Shown one piece after another: positions 1-10,267 of a stretch of DNA of 64,000 bases. A program made the position numbers and the translations under genes. The number at the start of each line of letters is the position of its first letter. Position 1 is the stretch's first letter. Source of the stretch: Terfezia claveryi (taxonomy: Eukaryota > Ascomycota > Pezizomycetes > Pezizales > Pezizaceae); the NCBI GenBank assembly GCA_015179025.1, contig WHUX01000024.1, positions 62,001 through 126,000 of the forward strand, given 5' to 3'. The notes under the pieces are model-generated. The model searched no databases. It was not told where the DNA came from and was given only the letters and a program-made list of their open reading frames with translations.

Positions 1-950
1 ACTGCACTGGCGGAGTCCTAAGAGCAATTAGCTATACATTCACATAGAGTCCGCTGGTTTTCTGGCCAGTTCACTTACCTGGCTATGCCTGTGTCTGCGC
101 ATATAGATTGGGGATATATCGGAACTGCACTGGCGGAGTCCTAAGAGCAATTAGCTATACATTCACATAGAGTCCGCTGGTTTTCTGGCCAGTTCACGTA
201 CCTGGCTATGCCTGTGTCTGCGCATATAGATTAGGGATATATCGGAACTGCACTGGCGGAGTCCTAAGAGCAATTAGCTATACATTCACATAGAGTCCGC
301 TGGTTTTCTGGCCAGTTCACGTACCTGGCTATGCCTGTGTCTGCGCATATAGATTGGGGATATATCGGAACTGCACTGGCGGAGTCCTAAGAGCAATTAG
401 CTATACATTCACATTGAGTCCGCTGGTTTTCTGGCGAGTTCACGTACCTGGCTATGCCTGTGTCTGCGCATATAGATTGGGGATATATTGGAACTGCACT
501 GGCGGAGTCCTAAGAGCAATTAGCTATACATTCACATAGAGTCCGCTGGTTTTCTGGCCAGTTCACGTACCTGGCTATGCCTGTGTCTGCGCATATAGAT
601 TAGGGATATATCGGAACTGCACTGGCGGAGTCCTAAGAGCAATTAGCTATACATTCACATAGAGTCCGCTGGTTTTCTGGCCAGTTCACGTACCTAACTA
701 TGCCTGTGTCTGCGCATATAGATTGGGGATATATCGGAACTGCACTGGCGGAGTCCTAAGAGCAATTAGCTAGAGTCCGCTGGTTTTCTGGCGAGTTCAC
801 GTACCTAGCTATGCCTGTGTCTGCGCATATAGATTGGGGATATATCGGAACTGCACTGGCGGAGTCCTAAGAGCAATTAGCTATACATTCACATAGAGTC
901 CGCTGGTTTTCTGGCGAGTTCACGTACCTAGCTAGCTATGTCTCCGCATA
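1..950 (+). repeat. 123-bp satellite array, left arm
   Basis: Units begin ACTGCACTGGCGGAGTCC at 1, 124 and 247 and recur every 123 bp to about 950, about 7.7 copies. Each unit contains an ATAGATTGGGGATATATCGG motif and the near-palindrome CTGGTTTTCTGGCCAG. One unit near 770 lacks 24 bp. Because 123 is a multiple of three, some frames stay open across units; I do not regard these as genes. No transposase or other coding function is visible. Confidence 0.95.
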
Positions 951-1254
951 TAGATGGGGGATATCTCGAGAGTGCACTGGGCTCAGCTTGACCTGCCGCC
1001 GACTGGCTGGTTGAGTTACCTGTGCAAAGAGGGGGCGCACGTGCTCTCGTGTTATGTTCGTTCACGCATGCCTGGAAATATGTCTCGGTTGACGCGGCCG
1101 ACAAATATGTGTGATTGGCGGGAAGGCAGATTGGCGCACGCTGGTGTGACAGATCAGCACATGCATGTTTCAGGCCACATATGCCCGCCAGCCGTGAGAT
1201 TACCGAAGTGGGTAATAGGTATGGAAGAGGAGCCCTCATGGCAGGCTTGTAAAT

Positions 1255-2900
1255 ATGGACTTGTTTATGCGAGAAACTCATGCTTTGAGACTTATATATA
1301 TATATATTCGAGAAACTCATGCTTTTCGAGGCTTATATATAGATATGCGAGAAACTCATGCTTTTCGAGGCTTATATATATATATGCGGGAAACTCGTGC
1401 TTTGGAGATATATATATATATATATGCGAGAAACTCGTGCTTTGAGACTTATATATATACTCATGCTTTTCGAGGCTTATATATATATATGCGAGAAACT
1501 CATGCTTTTCGAGGCTTATATATAGATATGCGAGAAACTCATGCTTTTCGAGGCTTATATTATATATGCGAGAAACTCGTGCTTTGAGACTTATATATAT
1601 ACTCATGCTTTTCGAGGCTTCCAGATATATATGCGAGAAACTCGTGCTTTTGTGACTTATATATATATATGCCAGAAACTCATGCTTTTCGAGGTTTCTA
1701 GATATATATGTGAGAAACTCATGCTTTGAGGCTTATATATATATATATGCGAGAAACTCATGCTTTTCGAGGCTTATATATAGATATGCGAGAAACTAAT
1801 GCTTTTCGAGGCTTATATATATATATGCGGGAAACTCGTGCTTTGGAGATATATATATATATATATGCGAGAAACTCGTGCTTTGAGACTTATATATATA
1901 CTCATGCTTTTCGAGGCTTCCAGATATATATACGGGAAACTCGTGCTTTGGAGATATATATATACTCATGCTTTTCGAGGTTTCTAGATATATATGCGAG
2001 AAACTCATGCTTTTGAGGCTTATTAGTATATATGCGGGAAACTCGTGCTTTGGAGATATATATATATATATGCGAGAAACTCGTGCTCTTGAGGCTTATT
2101 AGTATATATGCGGGAAACTTGTGCTTTGGAGATATATATATATATATGCGAGAAACTCGTCCTTTGAGACTTATATATATACTCATGCTTTTCGAGGCTT
2201 CCAGATGAAACTAACGATGGGTTTCTCGCATATATATATATATAAGTCTCAAAGCATGAGTTTCTCGCATATATATATATAAGCCTCGAAAAGCATGAGT
2301 TTCTCGCATATATATATATAAGCCTCGAAAAGCATGAGTTTCTCGCATATATATATATATAAGTCTCAAAGCATGAGTTTCTCGCATATATATCTGGAAG
2401 CCTCAAAAAGCATGAGTATATATATAAGTCTCAAAGGACGAGTTTCTCGCATATATATATATATATCTCCAAAGCACAAGTTTCCCGCATATATACTAAT
2501 AAGCCTCAAGAGCACGAGTTTCTCGCATATATATATATATATCTCCAAAGCACGAGTTTCCCGCATATATACTAATAAGCCTCAAAAGCATAAGTTTCTC
2601 GCATATATATCTAGAAACCTCGAAAAGCATGAGTATATATATATCTCCAAAGCACGAGTTTCCCGTATATATATCTGGAAGCCTCGAAAAGCATGAGTAT
2701 ATATATAAGTCTCAAAGCACGAGTTTCTCGCATATATATATATATATATCTCCAAAGCACGAGTTTCCCGCATATATATATATAAGCCTCGAAAAGCATT
2801 AGTTTCTCGCATATCTATATATAAGCCTCGAAAAGCATGAGTTTCTCGAATATATATATATATAAGTCTCAAAGCATGAGTTTCTCGCATAAACAAGTCC
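1255..2900. repeat. AT-rich 35-40-bp minisatellite at the palindrome centre
   Basis: The unit is roughly (TA)n followed by GCGAGAAACTCATGCTTTTC and GAGGCT. It is repeated head to tail to about 2206; then, from about 2215, the reverse complement (TTTCTCGCATATATA) is repeated to 2900. Three sub-variants alternate: GCTTTGAGACT, GCTTTTCGAGGCT and GGGAAACTCGTGCTTTGGAGA. The orientation switches abruptly around GAAACTAACGATGGG near 2207-2221. All ORFs in this region are repeat translations without recognisable domains. Confidence 0.92.
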
Positions 2901-3229
2901 ATATTTACAAGCCTGCCATGAGGGCTCCTCTTCCATACCTATTACCCACTTCGGTAATCTCACGGCTGGCGGGCATATGTGGCCTGAAACATGCATGTGC
3001 TGATCTGTCACACCAGCGTGCGCCAATCTGCCTTCCCGCCAATCACACATATTTGTCGGCCGCGTCAACCGAGACATATTTCCAGGCATGCGTGAACGAA
3101 CATAACACGAGAGCACGTGCGCCCCCTCTTTGCACAGGTAACTCAACCAGCCAGTCGGCGGCAGGTCAAGCTGAGCCCAGTGCACTCTCGAGATATCCCC
3201 CATCTATATGCGGAGACATAGCTAGCTAG

Positions 3230-4860
3230 GTACGTGAACTCGCCAGAAAACCAGCGGACTCTATGTGAATGTATAGCTAATTGCTCTTAGGACTCCGCCA
3301 GTGCAGTTCCGATATATCCCCAATCTATATGCGCAGACACAGGCATAGCTAGGTACGTGAACTCGCCAGAAAACCAGCGGACTCTAGCTAATTGCTCTTA
3401 GGACTCCGCCAGTGCAGTTCCGATATATCCCCAATCTATATGCGCAGACACAGGCATAGTTAGGTACGTGAACTGGCCAGAAAACCAGCGGACTCTATGT
3501 GAATGTATAGCTAATTGCTCTTAGGACTCCGCCAGTGCAGTTCCGATATATCCCTAATCTATATGCGCAGACACAGGCATAGCCAGGTACGTGAACTGGC
3601 CAGAAAACCAGCGGACTCTATGTGAATGTATAGCTAATTGCTCTTAGGACTCCGCCAGTGCAGTTCCAATATATCCCCAATCTATATGCGCAGACACAGG
3701 CATAGCCAGGTACGTGAACTCGCCAGAAAACCAGCGGACTCAATGTGAATGTATAGCTAATTGCTCTTAGGACTCCGCCAGTGCAGTTCCGATATATCCC
3801 CAATCTATATGCGCAGACACAGGCATAGCCAGGTACGTGAACTGGCCAGAAAACCAGCGGACTCTATGTGAATGTATAGCTAATTGCTCTTAGGACTCCG
3901 CCAGTGCAGTTCCGATATATCCCTAATCTATATGCGCAGACACAGGCATAGCCAGGTACGTGAACTGGCCAGAAAACCAGCGGACTCTATGTGAATGTAT
4001 AGCTAATTGCTCTTAGGACTCCGCCAGTGCAGTTCCGATATATCCCCAATCTATATGCGCAGACACAGGCATAGCCAGGTAAGTGAACTGGCCAGAAAAC
4101 CAGCGGACTCTATGTGAATGTATAGCTAATTGCTCTTAGGACTCCGCCAGTGCAGTTCCAATATATCCCCAATCTATATGCGCAGACACAGGCATAGCCA
4201 GGTACGTGAACTCGCCAGAAAACTAGCGGACTCTATGTGAATGTATAGCTAATTGCTCTTAGGACTCCGCCAGTGCAGTTCCGATATATCCCCAATCTAT
4301 ATGCGCAGACACAGGCATAGCCAGGTAAGTGAACTGGCCAGAAAACCAGCGGACTCTATGTGAATGTATAGCTAATTGCTCTTAGGACTCCGCCAGTGCA
4401 GTTCCAATATATCCCCAATCTATATGCGCAGACACAGGCATAGCCAGGTACGTGAACTCGCCAGAAAACTAGCGGACTCTATGTGAATGTATAGCTAATT
4501 GCTCTTAGGACTCCGCCAGTGCAGTTCCGATATATCCCCAATCTATATGCGCAGACACAGGCATAGCTAGGTACGTGAACTCGCCAGAAAACCAGCGGAC
4601 TCTAGCTAATTGCTCTTAGGACTCCGCCAGTGCAGTTCCGATATATCCCCAATCTATATGCGCAGACACAGGCATAGCCAGGTACGTGAACTCGCCAGAA
4701 AACCAGCGGACTGTATGTGAAGGCATAGCTAATTGCTCTTAGGACTCCGCAAGTGCACTCCCGAGATATTCCCCATCTATATGCGTAGACATACCTAGGT
4801 ACGTGAACTCGCCAGCAAATCCACGGACTTTATGGGAACGCATAGCTAATTGCTCTAGTA
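3230..4860 (-). repeat. 123-bp satellite array, right arm
   Basis: This is the same 123-bp unit as at 1-950 but on the opposite strand, about 13 copies, ending in two or three more diverged units near 4730-4860. A higher-order pattern is visible: the GGTAAGTGAACTGG variant recurs at 4078 and 4324, which is 246 bp or two units apart. The 24-bp-short unit appears near 3387 and again near 4600. The array outlasts the paired region, so the mirror array continues left of the window or ends unevenly. Confidence 0.95.
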
Positions 4861-5375
4861 ATAGGCATTGCTCATGGCAGTGGATGACTACATCAGCCAG
4901 CAATTGGGTAGCTCTAGGTATGTGCAGTCTCGCGATATCAGCGTTCTGTTGTTAATAGCTATATAGATATTATTAGATCAAAGCACGGCGATAACGACTT
5001 TGCAGACGGCTCAGATCAGGGAACCGCTAGGATTTTTGGAGGCATATGCGCAGGATGAGTTCAAGTGGGATGCATGAGAGAATGGTTCGTTCGAAGTGCA
5101 TCTATAGCTTAGCTATGTATATAGAAATTCAAACGTACATAGTTCTTGCAATGTATAGCTGCTATTACCTCCATGCTCCGAGTGCACACAGTGGTCCACC
5201 TATCAGGTAGTTGTGCCAGGGCATGGATGTACACACGCACCACGGTGGCACCTCGGAACACAAGGCGCCAGGGCGGTACCTCGGAAGACATGGCGACCGA
5301 GCGACACAAGGGCTAGGGTTCCTAGGGTGCGCAGCTAGAAGAGGGCAATCGTCAGGGCGCCTGGTGATGGTGTTG
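4861..5375. other. Non-coding spacer after the satellite
   Basis: About 500 bp with no convincing gene. It becomes GC-rich after 5200, with CAGGGCG/GGCGCC-like words that lead into the 109-bp duplication. Confidence 0.6.
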
Positions 5376-5585
5376 TGGCGTCGGGGCGACCTGACGCACA
5401 AGGCGGGTCAGGTAGAAGATAGTCCGTCAGGGTGCCGGGAGCGGGCGTTGCGGCACAGAAATATATATCCTGATGCGCCAGAAGTGGCGTCGGGGCGACC
5501 TAACGCAGAGGGCAGGAGAGGTACAAGGTGGTCCGTCAGGGCGCCTGCAGGGGGCGTTGCGGCACAGAAATATCTATCCTGATGA
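5376..5585 (+). repeat. 109-bp tandem duplication, GC-rich
   Basis: TGGCGTCGGGGCGACC starts at 5376 and again at 5485. Both copies end in GTTGCGGCACAGAAATAT...CCTGATG. Copies differ at about 10-15% of positions. A partial earlier copy (CGTCAGGGCGCC) lies near 5350. Base composition contrasts sharply with the AT-rich DNA on both sides. Confidence 0.85.
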
Positions 5586-5998
5586 AGGTAATGGAAGGAA
5601 TAAGCTTCCCAAGATCCCTATCTTAGAAGCCAAGTAGGATAGCAATAACCTATCACCTGCATTGCAGGTGATGCCTAGCATCAGCAAGAAAAAAGTAGCA
5701 TCGGGACACCAGGTGGTGTCTCCAGGAGACAGGGTTGTCTTTTGTGTCTTTTGTATCTTTTGTGTCTCCTGGGTGTCTCCTAGGTGTCTCCTATATGTCT
5801 CTTAGTGTCTTCTAGTATTTCCAGGAGATACTGGGAGATATTTTGCTAATCGTGGAGACACATTTTGTCTCTAGTGGCATTACTGTCTCTACAGATACTG
5901 GAGACAAACTATTTTCTTTCCTGATGAGAGCAAAGACAACACTCTATTATCTGTGATTGTAGGTAATGACAAAGACAACTAAATACACTATTGTGACA
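5585..5998 (-). mobile_element. LTR-like copy in inverted orientation, with a MITE inside
   Basis: Read on the minus strand, 5998-5927 matches the start of the LTR-like sequence at 9112-9180. The stretch 5678-5590 matches 9265-9331 and then 9589-9605. The two parts are separated by the MITE at 5679-5926 and by a deletion of about 85 bp relative to the downstream copy. It faces opposite to the downstream copy, so the two are not an ordinary direct LTR pair. The downstream copy shows C-to-T and G-to-A differences from this one near 9270-9290, as RIP would cause. Confidence 0.7.
5679..5926 (+). mobile_element. MITE copy 1 (CATCAG...CTGATG termini)
   Basis: A 248-bp non-coding element. The ends are CATCAGCAAGAAAAAAGT and TATTTTCTTTCCTGATG, which are imperfect inverted repeats. 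The interior is built from GTGTCTCC/GGAGACAC words that can fold. It shares about 85% identity with 9332-9588. The flanking AG on each side is a plausible 2-bp target duplication; the uninterrupted CTCTAG in the other LTR-like copy (near 9262) serves as the empty site. It has no transposase. Confidence 0.85.
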
Positions 5999-8985
5999 CC
6001 TATAAATAATTAAAGCCTACTTACTATGCCTCCTATAAAACCTTGAAGCTTCTAGAGATCTCAGATCGACCCTGGTAATACTTAACTATAGACTTTATAA
6101 CTGAGTTACTAGAGGACTTAGGATTCAATACTATTCTTATAGTAGTAGACTAACTAACTAAAATAAGGTACCCTTACAAGCCTACTAGAGAGCAGCCACC
6201 GTCTAGTGCACACAACCCCCTGCAACAGCGTCTCCCATAACTCATGAGATATTATGAGCATAGTGATTCTGACTAAATACATATCTATGAAAATGAGTAT
6301 GCTCTATAATATAGTTACGCTCACATCCCACCAAGATTAACTGAAGTTCCAATATTCCCCTTTCCAACATGACCTTCCTGAAGACCCACCCCCACCCTCT
6401 TAACTACTTGTATAGGCCAGGTACCTAGTGGGTGAGCCTATGACGACTAGAAGGCCATTTTCTGGTATCTATATTCATGTCATAACAGCCTCTAGGGCAG
6501 CAGCCACCAATATGACCAAAATTTATACAATCTACAACAGCGCTCCAAAATAAACTATTTTCAGAATTAACTAACTTACTTTATATATGCTAGTCTGAAC
6601 TCTCCACCTTCCCCTTCTATAACCTGCCCCTCTACAGCATTCTCAATCACTATGGAGAGGTCCTTAATTGCTCTAAAAGCTCCAATAGCTCCAATACTGC
6701 CTCCCTTCAAGAACTATCCTCCTAACAGCTACTCCCTCTACCTCTATACCAAATATTACACAAATAGGCTATAACAACTAGGAGACCTATGCCTAGCATC
6801 TACCTCCAGTACTAAAGGTGGAGCGTGCAAAATGGTAACAATGGAAGGCCTCAATTCGGGGTACTAATCTCCCAAATAAGCAATTCCGAGAGCTATTATC
6901 CAATTAACCAAATACACCTTATTTATGCTCTCCTAGATCTAGTCTCATTCCTAGATCCGCCTGATCCGAACTCTCCTCCAGAGCTTAGGTGGATTGTAAA
7001 AATGCCTCGAGAAAGGTGATAAAAGCGGCTATTGGAGCCCAGAATTAGGGGAGGGGTATTCAAGTTCCAGAGCTACTAGTATTAGAGACCCCTACGAGGG
7101 TGCTAAAGCATTATTACCAATACCAACGCAGAACAGTTGGTAGAGCACTGAGTTAAATGCCCAGTTGAGTGCTATATAGGTTGGCACTAGGCTGGACACT
7201 AGGTTGGACACTAGATTGGGTGCTGCATATTATAGTCCGGTTGGAATAAGGACGCTATAGTAGATACTAGCTAGATAGTAGGTCAGGCACACCAGACTGA
7301 CGTTAGACTAATCAGACTATACTTCGCCTACTGGCGGGTACTTAGATATTGGGAAATATTAATGATGGGGAACAAATGGTTGAAATGAGGAGGTTGCAAT
7401 AACCTCAGAAACCCCCCAATTACAAGCGACCTATGAAGGCCAAAAAGGGGATATTGGAGCTTTTAGAGCTATTGGAGGCCTCTCCGTAGTAATTGAGAAT
7501 GCTGCGGAGTAGTGGTTATAGAAAGGTGAAAGGCTAGGGTCCAGGATAGCATAGATAGAGCAAATTTAGTAAATTCTTAAAATAGCTCGTTTTGGGTTTT
7601 TTTTGATTGCATACCATTCCATTATATTCAAGGCTGCTACCCTAGAGGCTGTTTTTACATGAATATAGATACTAGGAAATGACCTTCTAGTTGTCATTGG
7701 CTCACCCGCTGGGTACTTGGCCTATATGGATAGTTGAGGGGGTAGGGGTCAGTCTTCAGGGAGGCCATATTGGAAGGGGGAGATATTGGGTCTTCACTTG
7801 ATTTTGGTGGGATGTAAGCATAACCATATTGTAGAGCGTACTCGTTCTATAGATATGCATTTAGCCAGAATCACTAGGCTCCTAATATATTATGAGTTGT
7901 GGCTGGAGACGCTGTTGCAGGGGATTTTGCAGGAGTGTGCACTAGATGGTGGCTGCTCACTAGTAGGCTTGCAAGGGTACATAATACTCTATTAAGATAC
8001 TTATTCTATTTCAGACCTAGCTAATCTCTATCTCAACTAAGTGTTCTACTACCATAGCCTTCCTGAGTCTATTGTATTTAACTAGAAGCCTTAGTTTACA
8101 TTGAAATTCTAGAAAGCCTTCTATGAGCTCTTAAGGAATAAGGTATATCTCTCGATAGCTTACTATTTCTAGATGGATGGCCAGTCAAAAAGAATAAATA
8201 CTATTATAGAACAATATCTATAAGCCTATATTAACTACTAGTAGAACAACTAGGTATCAGTATTGGTAATCTATAAGTTTACTACAAATAACTAGTTCTT
8301 AGAATCTTTGAAAACCACTCCCTTTCTAGTCAATTAGAGTTAGTACTCTTAATTTATAGACATCCTAGGATCCCTACAAAAAGCCCACCTCCTAGCTAAG
8401 GAGTTTGTAGCTAGAATTACTGAACTTAACTTTACTTTAAAAACTGAATTAGGATATACTTAAGCTAGATAAGCTAAGTATGCTAATAGGTCAAGACTAC
8501 TAGTACCAAAGTATAAGCTTAAAGATAAAGTATAGCTTTTTAGTTGGTATTTTTAAATGGAATAACTCTCGCGTAAACTTGACTATAAGTTTCTAGACCT
8601 ATTCGAAATGTTAGTAGCTATAGACACCTATATCTACCAGCTGAAGTTTCCCAAAGATATCAAGCACCACTTTATTGTCTATATCTCTAAGATCGAACCT
8701 ACTGCTAACAATCTTCTTCTAGAGTAGAAGTATTCTCTACCTCTTCCTATAGTAATTGTAGGTAGAGAGGAATAGGAGTTTAAAGAGGTACTAGACTCTA
8801 GGAAGTACTATAGGCTAGTTTAGTATAAGGTTAAATAGTTAGTAGATAAGGAGACTACCTAATAACTTGCAGAAGACTTAGAAAATATATAGAACTTAGT
8901 TACTTTATTCTATTAATAATACTTAAGAAAGCCTCACCTAGTCCAATAATATTATGCCTTTAAAAGTTATATAGTAGAGACTGTC
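5999..8985 (+). pseudogene. Ty3/gypsy-type (chromovirus-like) integrase relic, split and stop-ridden
   Basis: The integrase core is recognisable in two parts. At about 6060-6168 it reads RPW, then IDFI, then ILIVVD, the beginning of the DDE core. It resumes at 7981 with the HSLPESIV motif, QFTLKFQKA-like spacing, the DGQSKR block (usually DGQTER) near 8175, and an AYINY segment. A chromodomain-like LDSRKYYRLVQYKV stretch lies near 8790-8840. In-frame stops are nearly all TAG or TAA where glutamine is expected, consistent with CpA-to-TpA RIP. No gag, protease, reverse transcriptase or RNase H is visible, so this is a 3' fragment. The 1.8-kb element at 6171-7977 interrupts it. It has no coding capacity today. 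Confidence 0.85.
6171..7977. mobile_element. 1.8-kb DNA element with about 0.5-kb terminal inverted repeats
   Basis: The left end CCCTTACAAGCCTACTAG is the complement of the right end CTAGTAGGCTTGCAAGGG, and similarity continues inward for about 525 bp (about 6171-6705 against about 7450-7977) with scattered mismatches. It sits exactly inside the integrase relic, whose frame resumes on the far side. The flanks show TA on both sides; GTAC on both sides is equally compatible (element then 6172-7976). The central 740 bp holds short ORFs (such as 6825-7019) without recognisable domains and a 12-bp repeat near 7170-7215. It is therefore a non-autonomous fold-back type element. Confidence 0.88.
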
Positions 8986-9111
8986 TGACTCTCATTTTTG
9001 CTATTATTTAGAATTGTATTCTTATTCTTATTATTGTTTTCTATATTAATTTTGCTAGTTGTTATACTTAAGCCTCCTTATTACTAGAGCTCTACTCTAA
9101 AGAGAGGATAG

Positions 9112-9615
9112 TGTCATAATAGTATACTTAGTTGTCTTTGTTATCATCTATAATCATAAGTGATAGAGTGTTACTTTAGTTCTATTTAATATTCAGACAA
9201 GATTCTACTTGAATATCATATTATTATTTATTAGTTATTTCCTTATTATTGCTCTAGATATTACCTTTAATATAGATAATAGGTTATTGCTATCCTACTT
9301 GACTCTTAGGATAGGGATTTCAGGAAGCTTACATCAGGAAGAAAAAAGTGGTATCGGGACGCCAGGTAGTGTCTCCAGGAGATAGGGTTATCTTTTGTGT
9401 CTTTTGTGTCTTTTGTGTCTTTTGTGTCTCCTAGGTGTCTCTTGAGTGTCTCCTATGTATCTTCTAGTGTCTCTTAGTGTCTTCAAGAGACACTGGGAGA
9501 CATTCTGCCAATTATGGAGACACATCTTGTCTCCAGTGGTATTACTGTCTCTAGAGACACTAGAGACAAACTATTTTCTTTCCTGATGTATCTCTTCTAA
9601 TTACCTTAGTCTAGA
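9112..9615 (+). mobile_element. LTR-like sequence downstream of the integrase relic, with a MITE inside
   Basis: It starts TGTCATAATAG about 125 bp after the relic's last recognisable codon, the expected place for a 3' LTR. It matches the inverted copy at 5585-5998. The sequence continues past the MITE at 9332-9588: AAGCTTA before it and TCTCTTCTAATTACCTT after it correspond to one unbroken run near 5580-5600 on the other strand. Without the MITE its length is about 245 bp. Confidence 0.7.
9332..9588 (+). mobile_element. MITE copy 2 (CATCAGG...CCTGATG termini)
   Basis: A 257-bp relative of 5679-5926 with ends CATCAGGAAGAAAAAAGT and CTATTTTCTTTCCTGATG, flanked by TA on both sides. The inverted LTR-like copy upstream keeps the uninterrupted AAGCTTATTCC site, which supports a 2-bp TA duplication on insertion. 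The interior again consists of GTGTCTCC/GAGACAC words. Non-coding. At this length it lies below the size usually needed to trigger RIP, which fits its better preservation than the integrase. Confidence 0.88.
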
Positions 9616-9894
9616 ATTATATATATATAGCCTCTATTCCTTATACTATTATTAGATCTCTATCTAATGTCTTACATCCTAATACAGATCTTACCTCTTT
9701 TTATGAAGGTGTACCCTCTTATATACTCTCTCTTCTTACCTTGTTTTATGAATAACTCTACAGTATAGCTGCCTCTTTTTGACATATATAGCAATTGCTT
9801 CTACATGTCTCTTGCCTCTTACTTTTTGCCTCTTACCTCTTACTCTTACTCTTTATCCTAATCTTTCCTTAGTTATATATATAGTATTTCTATA

Positions 9895-10267
9895 TTTGTC
9901 TTACTCTAGCCCTACCCTTACCTTAGTATACCTCTTAATCACCTTATTCCTATTGCCTATATTATAATAACTATAATAGATAATTAAATTATAAATAAAA
10001 AAATTTAATCTATTTATTAATATTACTAGTAATTAACTCTAAAATTGATTAATAAAAGTACTATATATAAAAAAAATTAATTTGTTTTACTCTAGCCCTA
10101 CCCTTACCTTAGTATACCTCTTAGTCACCTTATTCCTATTGCCTATATTATAATAACTATAATAGATAATTAAATTAAAAATAAAAAAATTTAATCTATT
10201 TATTAATATTACTAGTAATTAACTCTAAAATTGATTAATAAAAGTACTATATATAAAAAAAAATTAA
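9895..10267 (+). repeat. 186-bp tandem duplication in AT-rich DNA
   Basis: TTACTCTAGCCCTACCCTTA at 9901 recurs at 10087, and the two 186-bp copies are almost identical through TAAAAGTACTATATATAAAA. It lies in strongly AT-rich, gene-free DNA. Confidence 0.92.

Larger units (their letters stand above)
1..4156. repeat. Giant near-perfect palindrome (inverted repeat)
   Basis: Positions p and 4157-p are complementary for the outer arms: 1 to about 1330 pairs with about 2827 to 4156. Long stretches such as 928-1320 and 2837-3229 translate identically from the two strands. Nearer the centre the axis shifts: about 1771-2206 pairs with about 2392-2827 (sum 4598). The left arm therefore holds about 441 bp more AT-rich repeat than the right. 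The unpaired spacer is about 2207-2391. Even rare variants mirror each other: the CACTTACC variant near 69-76 pairs with GGTAAGTG near 4079-4086, and a unit lacking 24 bp near 770 pairs with one near 3387. The right-hand array runs on to about 4860, so the left arm probably extends beyond the window. It is either a real palindrome or a fold-back assembly artefact. Confidence 0.93.

Noticed and set aside
1..950. CRISPR-like regular array
   Set aside because: The whole 123-bp unit is repeated, with no unique spacers, and the organism is a fungus.
928..3229. Long ORFs of 100-163 residues in the palindrome on both strands
   Set aside because: They are translations of AT-rich repeat and mirrored sequence, full of IYIYIY and RETHAF repeats, with no domains; identical ORFs on both arms follow from the palindrome.
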